Source: Tumidithrix helvetica
Lineage (GTDB): Bacteria; Cyanobacteriota; Cyanobacteriia; Pseudanabaenales; Pseudanabaenaceae
Assembly (NCBI RefSeq): GCF_965232925.1
Contig: NZ_CBDDRA010000010.1
Span: 62,001 to 126,000 of the forward strand
DNA length: 64,000 bases
Direction of reading: 5' to 3'
Positions 27,463 to 37,738 of the stretch are shown here, piece by piece (within the stretch, counting starts at the first letter, position 1; each line of letters starts with the position of its first letter). The notes below the pieces were generated by a model, which saw only the letters and a list, made by a program, of their open reading frames with translations, did no database searches and was not told where the DNA came from. The translations under genes and the position numbers were made by a program.

Positions 27463-28377
27463 ATGGCTAAAGGTCTGGAATTGTATCAGTGGTTTGAGTC
27501 CCTAGGATGGCCGCGTTCTTATGCTGGCAAGGCTTTTTTTGTTGCCTTCGTCATTATTCAAGTGCCAATGCTTGTACTAATTGCTTATATTTTACTCAAC
27601 CCCAATGAAGCCGTAAAACTGAGCCTTTTTGTTATCCTGCCATTAGCAACCTTGTTGGTTAGTATCTTGGTAATTTCAGCATTTAAATTGCTGCTCCAAC
27701 CAGTAAAACTGGCACAGGAAGCGCTTGATTCTTATGTTGGGGATAATCAGGTGATCCCTTTGCCTACTCATTTTCGGGATGAAGTTGGCACTTTGTTGAG
27801 CAATATCGCTAAAGTTATTCAGGTTTTTGAATTTCGCCGTTCTAATCTCGAACAAATCGCGGTCAAGGACTATTTAACTGGTTTGTTAAATCGCCGCGCT
27901 GCTGTCGAGAGATTGCAGCAAAGTTTAGAGCTTTCTTTTAGGAATGAACTACCTCTATGTGTTGCTGTTGCGGATGTGGACTATTTCAAGAATATCAATG
28001 ATAACTACGGCCATGCGATCGGCGATCGCGTCTTAATCGCATTGAGTGATAGTTTGCAACAAATTGTGCGTGGTAGCGATTGGGTAGCCCGTTGGGGAGG
28101 GGAGGAATTTTTAATCGTCCTCTATACTGACCTCGAAGGCGCAAAGGTTGCCCTAGAGAGGATTCGCGAGGGGATCGCCCAATTAAAAGTTAGCACTGAT
28201 GTCCCCAAGCAACCCGAACTGAGTTTTACGACTAGTATCGGATTTACCTTAGCGATACCCATGGACACAATTTATACCTCGGTTGAGCGAGCCGATAAAG
28301 CGCTTTATACTGCCAAACGCGAAGGTCGCAACCAAGTGGTTCATTTCGCTGGAGAATGGATGCAGGTTAACACTTAA
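27463..28377 (+). CDS. Membrane diguanylate cyclase (HAMP-GGDEF)
   Basis: The 304-residue protein has two transmembrane helices (about 25-46 and 55-77), a HAMP-like linker (LLQPVKLAQEALDSY) and a GGDEF domain. The active-site loop is GGEEF at 212-216 and the metal-binding Asp171 lies in VADVDYFKNIND. The inhibitory I-site RxxD is intact at Arg203-Asp206, five residues before GGEEF. It should make c-di-GMP from GTP at the inner face of the plasma membrane with product inhibition. There is no periplasmic sensor domain to speak of. Confidence 0.92.
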   Translation: MAKGLELYQWFESLGWPRSYAGKAFFVAFVIIQVPMLVLIAYILLNPNEAVKLSLFVILPLATLLVSILVISAFKLLLQPVKLAQEALDSYVGDNQVIPLPTHFRDEVGTLLSNIAKVIQVFEFRRSNLEQIAVKDYLTGLLNRRAAVERLQQSLELSFRNELPLCVAVADVDYFKNINDNYGHAIGDRVLIALSDSLQQIVRGSDWVARWGGEEFLIVLYTDLEGAKVALERIREGIAQLKVSTDVPKQPELSFTTSIGFTLAIPMDTIYTSVERADKALYTAKREGRNQVVHFAGEWMQVNT

Positions 28378-28448
28378 ACTTTATGGGATTTTAAGGGGAT
28401 TCGTATTCCAAAAAAAGAATGGAAATCAGATTGGTTACGTCTTAATCC

Positions 28449-31229
28449 TTACCCTGACGATAGAGGCAAGATGATCCGACTGAGAATGCGGTTGTCTTCT
28501 AACTGGTAAAGGGATAGTTCTCCACCTGCCTCATGCATCAGGCTTTGACAAATTGATAGGTGTAAACCTGGGGGTTGATCTAAGATCGAGGGTACTAGCG
28601 GATCGACCGTTCTACCCTGTTGCAATTCCGCAAGCAGGTTGGCATCGACAGTGCCATAGTCAGTGATCGAGAGTTCCAGCGATCGCTCGTCAATTTGGCG
28701 GCACCATAGATCGATTCTGCCGCCTACCGCAGAGCGCCCACAGGCAAACAGCAGCAGTTCGTTGATGATCATCTCAATTTTGGCAATGTCCCCACCGACG
28801 AGCACATTTGCTTGATTATGTACCTGCGACCAAATTTGCCGTTGTTTAATCAGGGGATCGACACGCTCTAAGGCTCGTTTGAGCATTCCTGCCAAGGGCG
28901 AAGTCTCAAAGTTAGGACGCAAACGCCACTGCTCTTTACGAATGATTTGCGGTAAGGGTGATAGCGAAGCTTGCAACTGTTTAAGAGATTGCTGTAGTCG
29001 CATATTTGTAACGGCATCATTCTCCCCATTTGCTCGAGAGTCCACCTCTAAAAGTCGTTGCACGCCGCCACCAACACTGCGATAGACATCCTCAATGCGT
29101 CGGTGTTTATACCAATTGAGGCGCTCTAGCTCTTGGCGGTGATGGCGCAGATGATCGACTAAAACCAAGTGGCGACGCGACCATGCCAGTTGATTGGCTA
29201 ACATGATGAAAGCTTGTAGTTGTCGATCTTGCCAACGTCTTCCCGCTTTATCTCCCACCAAAATCATGCCTGTGGGTTGATGTTCGGGTGTGGTTCGCAG
29301 TGCAATTAATAAAAGGTTTCCAAGACTAGGAGCATTAAGCCACGATCGGGTTGACTCAGGCAAATCATGGACTGTGAGGGGTAAAATCCCTTCCGTTTGT
29401 AAAGCCCACTCGACCAAGGTATCCGTTTCGATTGCCACCATCGTATCGGTGATATTGAGATTAAAGTCATCGCGACTGGCAAAGTGAGAAGCAATCTGTC
29501 CCCCAGGTCTGCCAGGGAGCCAAGTGATTAGCACCGATAGGGGCGCTTGCATTACCTGTGACATCAGCTGGGTTGCGATCGGGTGCAGCCGCTCGACCGT
29601 CGTTGCCTGTTGCAGCGCGACCAAACCAAACTGAACCGCTTGCTGTAGTTTTTGGCGTTCGTCAGCTTGGCGCTGTAATTCCCCTTGGTGCAAAATTAGC
29701 CCCACTTGCTGTGCTACGGCTTGCACCATTTCTTTTTCAGGACGCGACCAAGTGCGAGGAGTCTCATGCCCTACCGCGAGGATCCCTTCTAAAGACTTGC
29801 CCACTGAGGTGCTACTAATAATCAGGGATCGTAGGTCGAGTTCTACCAAAGGCGGTCTCCAAGACAAAAATTTAAAATCGCTCTCATAGTTTTCTATGGT
29901 CACCGCCTCATGGGACTGCTCCATCATTTGTAGATCGACCTGAGACAACTCGGCTAGGTTGGTGGGCAAGGGGCGACGATTTTTGGGGTGATGCTGAAAA
30001 TAAATCCGAAACGTCCCCGTATCGCGATCGAACAGTGCCACCCAAAATCTTTCCAGTCCCAAACGTTGACATAATTGATCGGCTGCTAATTGCAAGGAAT
30101 CTTGCCAGTCCTGTTCTGAAAAGATCGCCCGAGCGATCCCCGCTGTTAGCACTTGATCGGAGGCAATGCGATCGAGCGTTGCTTCCATCTCTTCTAGCGG
30201 TGCTGTCATCGCCACCAATTGGGCGCAACCCTTGACGAAATTACGCTCGTCATCAGTCCAAAGTCGAGGCTCATCTCCTTCGACACAGAGAAAGCCCATT
30301 AATTCCGATTGAAATAGGATTGGAGCAATGATGATTGATTCAGCCCCAAACTGTTCCATGATGCGGTTATTTAGTTCGCTCTTTGTCATGTTATGGACAT
30401 CGACAACTGTAACAATTTGGTCTTTGCTGAGTGCCTGATAGAGGGCAGGTGCATTTTGTACGGTCACCCCTGCCGTGTTGTCAACGCGGTCTTTACTGGG
30501 ACCTTTTTGCTTGTTGGTAACTCTGCGCCAAAAGTAACGATGCTCGCGCTCAAACCAATAGATATGGGTGTGAGCAGGCATGATAAAGTCATGGGTCTGA
30601 TTGACAATCTCGTCTAGCCTTTGACTGAGCTGGGGCATATTGCGCAAGCGATCGAGCATAATCAATAAAGGTTCATCAGGGCGCTTGGTATTTTGATGCT
30701 GCCAGTCAGATTCGATACGATTGAGCGAAGCGCCAAGGCTACCCATCACAATAGACAGCCGTGCCTTTTCTTCAGCTCTTGGGGCAACATTCCATAAATG
30801 TGAGCCTAGCAGTACAACCCCAAATGCTAAGTCCTTGTGATAAATCGGCCAGACCAAGGTGCCTTGTACTTCAAATTTTTGAGCGGCTTTTTGCCATTCT
30901 CCACTACGCTTTTCTTGACGCAGATCGGCGATCGGGACGGGTCGCCTTTGCATGATTACCTGATCGAGTAAGTCGCCAGCATTGAGGGCAAATCGCTCTT
31001 TTAAGAATTTTATGTCACCCGCAGGGGTGATGCCCCCTTTACCAACAAGGCGATGATTGGCGCGATCGTAGAGCGCCAACCAGATCAGTTTGTATTCAAA
31101 ATTGTCTTTTAAGTAATCGAGGGTAGCAGCAACAAGCGCCTCTATGTCTTCTTCTTCTCGCAAGGTCTGCATGACGCGACCCAAGTTTACGAATTGACGT
31201 TCCCAGGGACTGGCTGCTGCTTGACTCAT
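28449..31229 (-). CDS. Multi-GAF sensor with C-terminal histidine-kinase-like ATPase
   Basis: The 926-residue soluble signalling protein has at least three GAF-type domains: about 15-170 (EALVAATLDYLKDNFEYKLI), 210-350 and 375-520, then a fourth related module. The C-terminus is kinase-like. The dimerisation helix at about 690-740 has His-rich text (LRHHRQELERLNWYKHRRIE), and the HATPase has an N-box IINELLLFACGRS and a late box GLHLSICQSLMHEAGGELSL. The canonical H-box HExxxP is not seen, so phosphotransfer is uncertain. I see no chromophore-type Cys-His motif in the GAFs. Confidence 0.75.
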   Translation of the reverse strand: MSQAAASPWERQFVNLGRVMQTLREEEDIEALVAATLDYLKDNFEYKLIWLALYDRANHRLVGKGGITPAGDIKFLKERFALNAGDLLDQVIMQRRPVPIADLRQEKRSGEWQKAAQKFEVQGTLVWPIYHKDLAFGVVLLGSHLWNVAPRAEEKARLSIVMGSLGASLNRIESDWQHQNTKRPDEPLLIMLDRLRNMPQLSQRLDEIVNQTHDFIMPAHTHIYWFEREHRYFWRRVTNKQKGPSKDRVDNTAGVTVQNAPALYQALSKDQIVTVVDVHNMTKSELNNRIMEQFGAESIIIAPILFQSELMGFLCVEGDEPRLWTDDERNFVKGCAQLVAMTAPLEEMEATLDRIASDQVLTAGIARAIFSEQDWQDSLQLAADQLCQRLGLERFWVALFDRDTGTFRIYFQHHPKNRRPLPTNLAELSQVDLQMMEQSHEAVTIENYESDFKFLSWRPPLVELDLRSLIISSTSVGKSLEGILAVGHETPRTWSRPEKEMVQAVAQQVGLILHQGELQRQADERQKLQQAVQFGLVALQQATTVERLHPIATQLMSQVMQAPLSVLITWLPGRPGGQIASHFASRDDFNLNITDTMVAIETDTLVEWALQTEGILPLTVHDLPESTRSWLNAPSLGNLLLIALRTTPEHQPTGMILVGDKAGRRWQDRQLQAFIMLANQLAWSRRHLVLVDHLRHHRQELERLNWYKHRRIEDVYRSVGGGVQRLLEVDSRANGENDAVTNMRLQQSLKQLQASLSPLPQIIRKEQWRLRPNFETSPLAGMLKRALERVDPLIKQRQIWSQVHNQANVLVGGDIAKIEMIINELLLFACGRSAVGGRIDLWCRQIDERSLELSITDYGTVDANLLAELQQGRTVDPLVPSILDQPPGLHLSICQSLMHEAGGELSLYQLEDNRILSRIILPLSSG

Positions 31230-31471
31230 ATATTTATGTCCTGACTTCCTCTACTTTAGTAGCCTAGCGGCGCTTCCACTGGGAATAACACTTGTAAATC
31301 ACGGTTGCAAATTGCTTGCAGAAACAAGTTCTTAGTTCTAAAGGGGTTGTATTGAATGCAAATTACAATATCAACAACAATTCTGATTTATCTTAGCTTT
31401 AATAAGTTTTACATAACTGACTTTACTTAAAAAGTATAACCAGATGTACTTTAGAGTAATTCATTTTAATC

Positions 31472-31789
31472 TTATCGATCTTCAACTAACCATTCTAGCG
31501 ATCGCACTCCCAACTCTAGTGGAATATTAACAGCTTTTCCAAGTCTGGGTCGGGATTTGGTGTTTTTGATAAACTCCTTGACCTGTTCGACCGTTCCCCA
31601 GTCATTTAAATGGGCAGCGATCGCATTGAGGTGATCTAGATAATCTGTCTCGTTAAGGGGAAAAGAAGCTTGCTCTTGGTATCGCCACATTACCTGTGCC
31701 AAGATTCGTCCTTGAGTGCGACGCAGTTGCACATCGTAGGAATGTCCCCACTTGTTTAGGATGAGTTGGCGCAGTTCTTCTCCAGTCAT
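31472..31789 (-). CDS. DUF3067 family protein
   Basis: I choose the ATG at 31787-31789 (MTGEELRQLILNKWGHSYDV), which matches the usual start of the family; the longer frame adds 16 doubtful residues. The 105-residue protein has LRRTQGRILAQVMWRYQEQASFPL and the tail IPLELGVRSLEWLVEDR. DUF3067 is conserved in cyanobacteria and chloroplasts without a settled function. Confidence 0.8.
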   Translation of the reverse strand: MTGEELRQLILNKWGHSYDVQLRRTQGRILAQVMWRYQEQASFPLNETDYLDHLNAIAAHLNDWGTVEQVKEFIKNTKSRPRLGKAVNIPLELGVRSLEWLVEDR

Positions 31790-31954
31790 GAGTTTTATAG
31801 AGTTATAGCATTTCAGTAACTTTCTGATATGTACCACAAGGACATACTACATTTTCTGCTCAAATGCTACAAGGTTTTCAGATACTGAATTTTGGTGGTG
31901 CTTAAATATTAAGTGCAGGAAAATTTGTCACCCTTACTACCCATTTTTTAAGTA

Positions 31955-32055
31955 ATACCAATTTCTCTTGAAATTGCGACAGATCGGGTTTTGTGTTCCG
32001 CGCGGAGCGCGGTCTTTTCAAAAAGTGATGCAACGCATCTTTTTGAAAATGGTAT
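31955..32055. repeat. MITE-like repeat element, copy 1 (101 bp)
   Basis: Bounded by ATACCA (31955-31960) and TGGTAT (32050-32055). Inside are a CCGCGC-GGA-GCGCGG hairpin (31998-32012) and a second hairpin with 11-bp outer arms TTTTCAAAAAG / CTTTTTGAAAA. It shares its whole plan with 32168-32269. The remainder of 31790-32328 holds no gene. Confidence 0.7.
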
Positions 32056-32167
32056 AAACATCTCCCGTCAAAGGCAACTTAAAGCGCTAAAACCTCTAGT
32101 TAAGGATGGTACAACCCTTATTTAATGCCCCACCTGCTAACACTTCTAGAATTGTTAACTTTAATTA

Positions 32168-32269
32168 ATACCAATTTTACTTAGATTTGCAACAGATCGA
32201 GATTTGAGTTCCGCGCTCCGCGCGGTCTTTCAAAAGATAATGCGTCGCATTATCTTTTGAAAATGGTAT
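32168..32269. repeat. MITE-like repeat element, copy 2 (102 bp)
   Basis: The same ATACCA/TGGTAT ends as copy 1, 213 bp downstream in the same orientation. The first hairpin is CCGCGC-TCC-GCGCGG (32211-32225), with the loop of copy 1 reversed. The second is a perfect 17-bp stem (32228-32244 with 32246-32262) around a single T. Confidence 0.72.
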
Positions 32270-32328
32270 AAGTTCGACTACTTACCATCCAAAAGGAATT
32301 GGCGTATCTTTAGGTTCACAAAGGTTTT

Positions 32329-32550
32329 ATGAAAAGGATTCTCTCTCAATGTAGTAAGGAACTGTCGCAATTTCGGCGCGATCGCTTGACCTTAGCCTTG
32401 GCATTTTTACTACCTGTGGCGACACTGTTTATTTTTGGCTTTGCAATTCGTCTAGCAGCCTGTCGGAGAAATAACTTTTTTCAACATGAGTTCGCCGATC
32501 TACAGGGCGACGATTTTAGAACTGCCATGTTAAAGCTAGCTGGAAATTGA
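32329..32550 (+). pseudogene. ABC-2 type transporter permease, 5' fragment
   Basis: The first roughly 43 codons (MKRILSQCSKELSQFRRDRL, TLALAFLLPVATLFIFGFAI) are the typical N-terminus of an ABC-2 permease: a basic amphipathic helix and the first transmembrane segment. The text then changes abruptly to an unrelated 30-residue tail and stops, whereas real permeases have about 370 residues. No ATPase gene is adjacent. It is read as a fragment left by a deletion next to the MITE-like repeats. Confidence 0.7.
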
Positions 32551-32711
32551 TAGGCGATCGCCAACTAGCTTGCTGCAATAAGGATGATTCTCAAGTATTC
32601 TTATTGCCATGACTTTTAAAGAAATCAAACATCGTCACTGTCGATGATCTTTTTTGAAATATCTTCAAACTCATACCCCTTTTCTTTCTCTAGAATGCCT
32701 CAAGATCTGAG

Positions 32712-35009
32712 TTAGGCAATATTTTCGCCTGATAGAATTGCTCCCATTAAATCGACATCATCGTGCGAGACTCCCGTAAGATTGGCATCGCGCAAATCGG
32801 CATCGCGTAGATCGGCTCCCCGCAGATTGGCTCCGCGTAGGTCTGCCCCGTGCAAATTCGCTTTGAGAAGGTTGGCTCCCCGCAAATCCACGCCGCGCAA
32901 ACTAGCTCGTTGAAGGTTTGCATTTCCAAGATCGCTGCCGTTTAACTGCGCACCACTAAGGTTTGATTGTTGCAAATCAGCATTGGCTAGACTAACACCA
33001 CATAAATTCCAGCCTAAAAAATCGCGTTTCCCAGAGGCATATTGACTCAAAAGTAACTGCCCAGAAGCAAGCGCACCTGTTCCATTCTGAAGATAGGCAG
33101 ACATGAAATTGAAACTGCCATTGCCATTCTTTTGTGCAGAATCATGAAGCGATAGATCCGTCGCGATGTGAGCGTTCACCAATGATTTTAGGCGGTGCAG
33201 TTCAGTTTCTTTACGTTTGCGATCGCTAATATCTTCAATGATTCTCAATACACCCAGAATCTTACCTTCAGCATCTTTGACTTGGGCAGTTGAGAGACTG
33301 ACATCAAGGGTAGTTCCATCTTTACAAGGATAAACAGTCTCAACAGCATTGAGCCCATCTCCTGCCAGTGTTTCTAAAAATACTTGGAATTCCGAATCAG
33401 ACTGACTCATAGTTACAGGTAGGGGGTTGCCAATTACCTCTGCTGCGCTCCAGCCAAAGATTTTTTCTGCGGCGGGATTCCATAGTAGAACCTTACCTTC
33501 GGGACTAATAATATCAATGGACACAGGTGAAGAACGCACAACAGCCTGTAAGAGTTCGTGGGCTCTTTGTAGTTCAGATTCGACATCGCCGCGTTCGCTA
33601 ATATCGATGCAAACCCCATCGGCGATCGTGGAACCATCTTCACTGCGGTAATAACGGGCGATATCCTGTACCCATTTGACTTCGCCCGATTTGGTCACAA
33701 TCCGAAACTCGCGGCGGAATGTGGCTAGCTTTTCAATGCCAGCTTTGACCATTGCATCAAACTGTTCGCGATCGTCGAGATAAACCAAGTCAGCCAATCG
33801 ATCGGGTCTAGCCATAGCCTGCTTGGGTTGCATACCTGCAAGTTCGATCAGTCCATCGCTAATAAAGGGTAAGGAGACCTTACCATCAGGATTCCAAACC
33901 AATCGATAAAACGTACCAGGCATACTTGCCGCGATCGCAGCTAGCCGCAGTTCGCTTTCCTGTAGGGCGGTTTGGGTACGTTTGCGATCGGTAATATCTC
34001 TTGAATTGATCACAATTCCCTGAATATTCGGATCTTGAACCAAGTCATTACAAACCGACTCTAAATAAACCCAGTCCCCATTGATATGGCGATAGCGCAT
34101 GACCATGGGTGGAGAGATACTGATCGCCTGTTGAGATTGCGATAGGAAAGATTGAAAAATTGGCAGATCGTCGGGATGGAGAAACTGCACTAATTTTTTG
34201 CCCACGATATCTTCGGGCTGAAATCCCAAAATCCGAGAAACCGAGGGGCTACAGTACTGAATGCTGGCATCGGTGTCGATAATATTCACGATATCGGAGG
34301 AATGTTGCATCAAAGCCCGTAGTTTTCCCTCGTTATGGGCAAGATGCCTAGCCACGCGGCTCTGTTCCTCACGTTCGGAGCGAATCTGTCGCTCTAATAG
34401 ATTCATCTTGGCATTGAGGGAAGCCAATCGAATTTCTAGCTGCTGATTGGCACGCCACAGTTGTTCTTCATCTTGTTTGCGCTCAGTGGTGTCCTGAATC
34501 CACCACCGCAAGGCGACAACCTTACCGTTCCCATCCCTGACACTCAGAATCGTAAATGTGGCATCAAAGGGTTGTCCTGTGGGAAACTGCATCTGAAGGT
34601 CAAGGCTCTTAAGATTTTGTCCCCTTTGCAGTTGCCCCAAAAATCTCTGGAATTGCTCTTGATTGGCAGGCAGCACGTATTCTTTAAGATTTTGGCCGAT
34701 CAGATCGGAGCCCAAAATGACTGTGGCTGCACGGTTTGCCGATTGTACGATTCCCGTTTCATCGGTGACAAAATAGCCATCAGGGGCAAACTCAAACAGT
34801 TCGCGATAATTGTGACAGTCAGCGGCGATCGCTTCCTGTTGGGTCTCAACTTGCGTAATCGCTTTTTGTAAAGCAGCAAAGGATTCAGATAGAGCAGAAA
34901 CAACAGCACTAAATTCCCCCGATTGTGTTGTTGGATCGATGGCAGCTTGGAGCTTTTGCAAATTCTGAACCGACGCATCAAGCAACTCGTGGCAGACGCT
35001 TAATACCAT
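32712..35009 (-). CDS. Multi-PAS sensor fused to C-terminal pentapeptide repeats
   Basis: The 765-residue cytoplasmic protein. A coiled-coil N-terminus (about 1-65) precedes four PAS/PAC units: about 70-190 (FEFAPDGYFVTDETGIVQSA), 235-355, 360-490 and 495-610, each ending in the WxQDxTERK/DITDRKR type PAC tail. The C-terminus is a pentapeptide-repeat beta-helix (about 685-755; A(D/N)L(R/Q)x units). There is no kinase, GGDEF or EAL domain, so output probably runs through protein contacts of the beta-helix. The repeats are also repetitive at DNA level (32750-32930). Confidence 0.88.
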   Translation of the reverse strand: MVLSVCHELLDASVQNLQKLQAAIDPTTQSGEFSAVVSALSESFAALQKAITQVETQQEAIAADCHNYRELFEFAPDGYFVTDETGIVQSANRAATVILGSDLIGQNLKEYVLPANQEQFQRFLGQLQRGQNLKSLDLQMQFPTGQPFDATFTILSVRDGNGKVVALRWWIQDTTERKQDEEQLWRANQQLEIRLASLNAKMNLLERQIRSEREEQSRVARHLAHNEGKLRALMQHSSDIVNIIDTDASIQYCSPSVSRILGFQPEDIVGKKLVQFLHPDDLPIFQSFLSQSQQAISISPPMVMRYRHINGDWVYLESVCNDLVQDPNIQGIVINSRDITDRKRTQTALQESELRLAAIAASMPGTFYRLVWNPDGKVSLPFISDGLIELAGMQPKQAMARPDRLADLVYLDDREQFDAMVKAGIEKLATFRREFRIVTKSGEVKWVQDIARYYRSEDGSTIADGVCIDISERGDVESELQRAHELLQAVVRSSPVSIDIISPEGKVLLWNPAAEKIFGWSAAEVIGNPLPVTMSQSDSEFQVFLETLAGDGLNAVETVYPCKDGTTLDVSLSTAQVKDAEGKILGVLRIIEDISDRKRKETELHRLKSLVNAHIATDLSLHDSAQKNGNGSFNFMSAYLQNGTGALASGQLLLSQYASGKRDFLGWNLCGVSLANADLQQSNLSGAQLNGSDLGNANLQRASLRGVDLRGANLLKANLHGADLRGANLRGADLRDADLRDANLTGVSHDDVDLMGAILSGENIA

Positions 35010-35166
35010 AGGTTTAGGATGGGTCAGGTAATGTTGTAAATCATCCTAGCATTTTGCTATAGTCATCGATTACTCGAATTAGATTCGTTATATAAGCTCA
35101 TGTTCTGTAGTATCTTGATCTTGTCCTGGCGGTTAAAATCAAGAGCCTAGAATTTGCGTATCTTTC

Positions 35167-36894
35167 ATGTCTAGATCTTCTAAATCCAATAAGCCTGCGC
35201 CCAAACGTCAAAAATCTTCAGCCCCCTTGTTCGTTGCAATTGGGGCTGCAATTGCAACAGTCGGTGCTGGAGCAGCCGTTTTCTTTGTCTGGCAAAAATC
35301 ACAAGTCCCGACGGGTGTAATCGGTACGGCTTCTGCCATTCCTCAAGAAGCACAGGTGGTGATGGCATTTAATACCACTTCTGAGCCTTGGCAAAAGTTG
35401 GTACAGTTTGGCACGCCTGATTCCCAAAAGCTATTGAGCGAGGGCATGGAAAAGTCGCCCCTCAATTCTTTACTCGTGCAAAGCAAGACAGATTTTAGTC
35501 GCGATGTGCAGCCTTGGCTTAAGGGGCATGTGATTACGGCTTTGATCGCCGATCCGCAGAAACCGAATGCGCCACCTGCTACCTTGGTGATTGCCCCCAC
35601 CAGCGATCGCGCTAAGTCCGATCTGTTTTTGACCAAGTATCGCGATGCCCTCACCCAACAGGGGGCAAAGTTTACACCCAAGGAATATAAAGAATTTAAA
35701 TATTACGAGTCGCCCACCCGCGACCCTAACAACAGCGTGATCACGGCGGATATTGGGGGGCGCTATGTAGCGATCTCTACCAGTTCTGCCCTGATCCAAC
35801 GTACCTTTGATACCTATAAGGGAGATCTGCCCTCTCTCGCGAAAAAATCTAGCTTTGCTGCGGTGTTTGGTGCTGAGAGCAAAAGCAATATTGCTGAGCC
35901 CTTGGTTCAGATTTATTTAGATGGTGCGATCGCGTTGGAATTCATCGGTTCCCAGACGAAATTAAGTTTGGGAGAACCGATTATTGCCCAGTCGCGCCGA
36001 GAACTAGATGCGATTACCCTCACCGCAGGCACGCAAAAAGAGGGGTTACGTTTTGAAGTCACCACCTATCTCAAAGATAAAGGCACGACCAGCGCACAGG
36101 CACAGACTGCCGCTGGCGCGGTGTTAAATTCTTTGCCCCAAGAAGCTTTCTTACTGGTTTCGGGTATCAATCTCAACCAGTCTTGGCAATCCCTCGTGGC
36201 ACAGGCAAAGGGAAATGCCAACTCCGAGCAAATGTTAGATCAAATTCGTAAAAGCGTTAAGGATGCCACCAAACTGGATCTCGAACGCGATATTTTGAAA
36301 TGGATGACAGGTGAGTTTGCGATCGCAGCTATCCCCAATAACCAAGGTATCTTGGCAAATCCCGGATTTGGCTTTGTGGTGTTGTTGCAAACGAGCAATG
36401 ATAAAGACGCTCAAGCAACTTTTGATAAACTCGATGCCGCTGCCAAAGCCTCTTCCAGTGGACTGATTCCCCAGGGTGTCGATCTGAAATCAAAAAAATT
36501 AGGCGATCGCGACATTGTGACTTGGCAAGTGGGCAACGCCACGATGGCATCCCACGGTTCTCTAGGGAATAATTTTGTGTTTTGGTCGATGGGCGATCTA
36601 GCCGATCAATTTGTGCCAAAACCCACCAAAAGCCTACCTGAGAGCAGTTCCTTTCAAATCCTTACCACTGGACTACCCAAAAGTAATGGGGGGTATTTCT
36701 ACCTGAATATGACCACAGCCTTAACCCTAGCCGATCGCCTGTTGCCACCAGACATTCGCTCGACACCCAGTTTTACCCAAGTTAGAGCCGTCCTTGACGC
36801 GATTCGCGGCATTGCCGTCACCAGCACCAATATCAACAGCCGTATCACTCGTCTAGATTTCTTGTTTACGCTAAAGCCCACCCCAGGAAATTAA
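35167..36894 (+). CDS. DUF3352 family membrane-anchored protein
   Basis: The 575-residue protein has a basic N-terminus (SRSSKSNKPAPKRQKSS), one transmembrane helix (LFVAIGAAIATVGAGAAVFF, about 20-40) and a long outside domain. DUF3352 features are visible: IPQEAQVVMAFNTTSEPWQKL near the membrane, then repeated FDTYKGDLPSLAKKSSFAAVF and QATFDKLDAAAKASSSG modules. It is widespread in cyanobacteria and of unknown function, possibly acting in the periplasm or thylakoid lumen. It is a single gene with its own 157-bp upstream region. Confidence 0.85.
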   Translation: MSRSSKSNKPAPKRQKSSAPLFVAIGAAIATVGAGAAVFFVWQKSQVPTGVIGTASAIPQEAQVVMAFNTTSEPWQKLVQFGTPDSQKLLSEGMEKSPLNSLLVQSKTDFSRDVQPWLKGHVITALIADPQKPNAPPATLVIAPTSDRAKSDLFLTKYRDALTQQGAKFTPKEYKEFKYYESPTRDPNNSVITADIGGRYVAISTSSALIQRTFDTYKGDLPSLAKKSSFAAVFGAESKSNIAEPLVQIYLDGAIALEFIGSQTKLSLGEPIIAQSRRELDAITLTAGTQKEGLRFEVTTYLKDKGTTSAQAQTAAGAVLNSLPQEAFLLVSGINLNQSWQSLVAQAKGNANSEQMLDQIRKSVKDATKLDLERDILKWMTGEFAIAAIPNNQGILANPGFGFVVLLQTSNDKDAQATFDKLDAAAKASSSGLIPQGVDLKSKKLGDRDIVTWQVGNATMASHGSLGNNFVFWSMGDLADQFVPKPTKSLPESSSFQILTTGLPKSNGGYFYLNMTTALTLADRLLPPDIRSTPSFTQVRAVLDAIRGIAVTSTNINSRITRLDFLFTLKPTPGN

Positions 36895-37027
36895 GGCGGG
36901 TTTTCCTTACTGCACAGAGTATCAATTCTTGGATATTGCCCAAGCCCAAGCGATTACAATGCAGTAGGATATTTCAAAATTTCTAAAATAAACCTCACAC
37001 AATTCAGTAACCGTATAAATTAAGCCA

Positions 37028-37732
37028 ATGATTACTACAGAAGCAACAGATACCAAAGCCCGCGACCTATTTCGTGCTGCCTATGAAAATCGCTATACCT
37101 GGGATAGTAACTTCCCTGGATTGACTGCTAATGTTTCTGTGAGCTTGAATGGAAATACCCGCACAGGCAAGGCTCGCATCAACGCCGACCAATCGGTAGA
37201 AGTGGTGATGGATGAACCCAAACTCATTAGCCGCACTACCCGCACGCCTAGCGGTGAAGACAAGACCGTCTCTGTAGATGAAGAACAGGAATGGTTGACC
37301 AACCAACTCAAGGATGTCGTCACCCATCGCAAGCGTAAGACCTTTGAAGAAGCCCATGGCAAGTCTGGGTTTAGCATGGGTGAAGCCGATGACACAGGCG
37401 CGGTCGAAATTTTGGTGACGGGTGACGCCATGGGCTCAAACTACAAGGTGCGTGACAGTCAAATTTGCCTTGTTAGTCGCGTGATGGGACGAATGGCGTT
37501 TGTGATCAATCACCTCGGTCACCTTGATACGGGGGAAGGCTATATCTCCTCGGCTTACAGCGCTGTATTTCGCAATCCTCAGACCGATGAGATCTTGCGT
37601 CAGGCTAAGTTTGAGGACATCTACGAAAAGCTGGGTAACTACTATGTGATGACCAAACAAATCGTGCATTCTAACGAGCAAGGTCAACAAAAAACCTACG
37701 AAATCGTATTTAGCGATATTCAATTACTCTAG
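37028..37732 (+). CDS. DUF3386 family protein
   Basis: The 234-residue soluble protein matches the cyanobacterial/plant DUF3386 family: DLFRAAYENRYTWDSNFPGL near 14-33, VSVSLNGNTRTGKARIN, and the C-terminal FEDIYEKLGNYYVMTKQIVH. The beta-rich sequence has no signal peptide. Function is unknown. It follows the DUF3352 gene by 133 bp on the same strand. Confidence 0.88.
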   Translation: MITTEATDTKARDLFRAAYENRYTWDSNFPGLTANVSVSLNGNTRTGKARINADQSVEVVMDEPKLISRTTRTPSGEDKTVSVDEEQEWLTNQLKDVVTHRKRKTFEEAHGKSGFSMGEADDTGAVEILVTGDAMGSNYKVRDSQICLVSRVMGRMAFVINHLGHLDTGEGYISSAYSAVFRNPQTDEILRQAKFEDIYEKLGNYYVMTKQIVHSNEQGQQKTYEIVFSDIQLL

Positions 37733-37738
37733 GGAATT

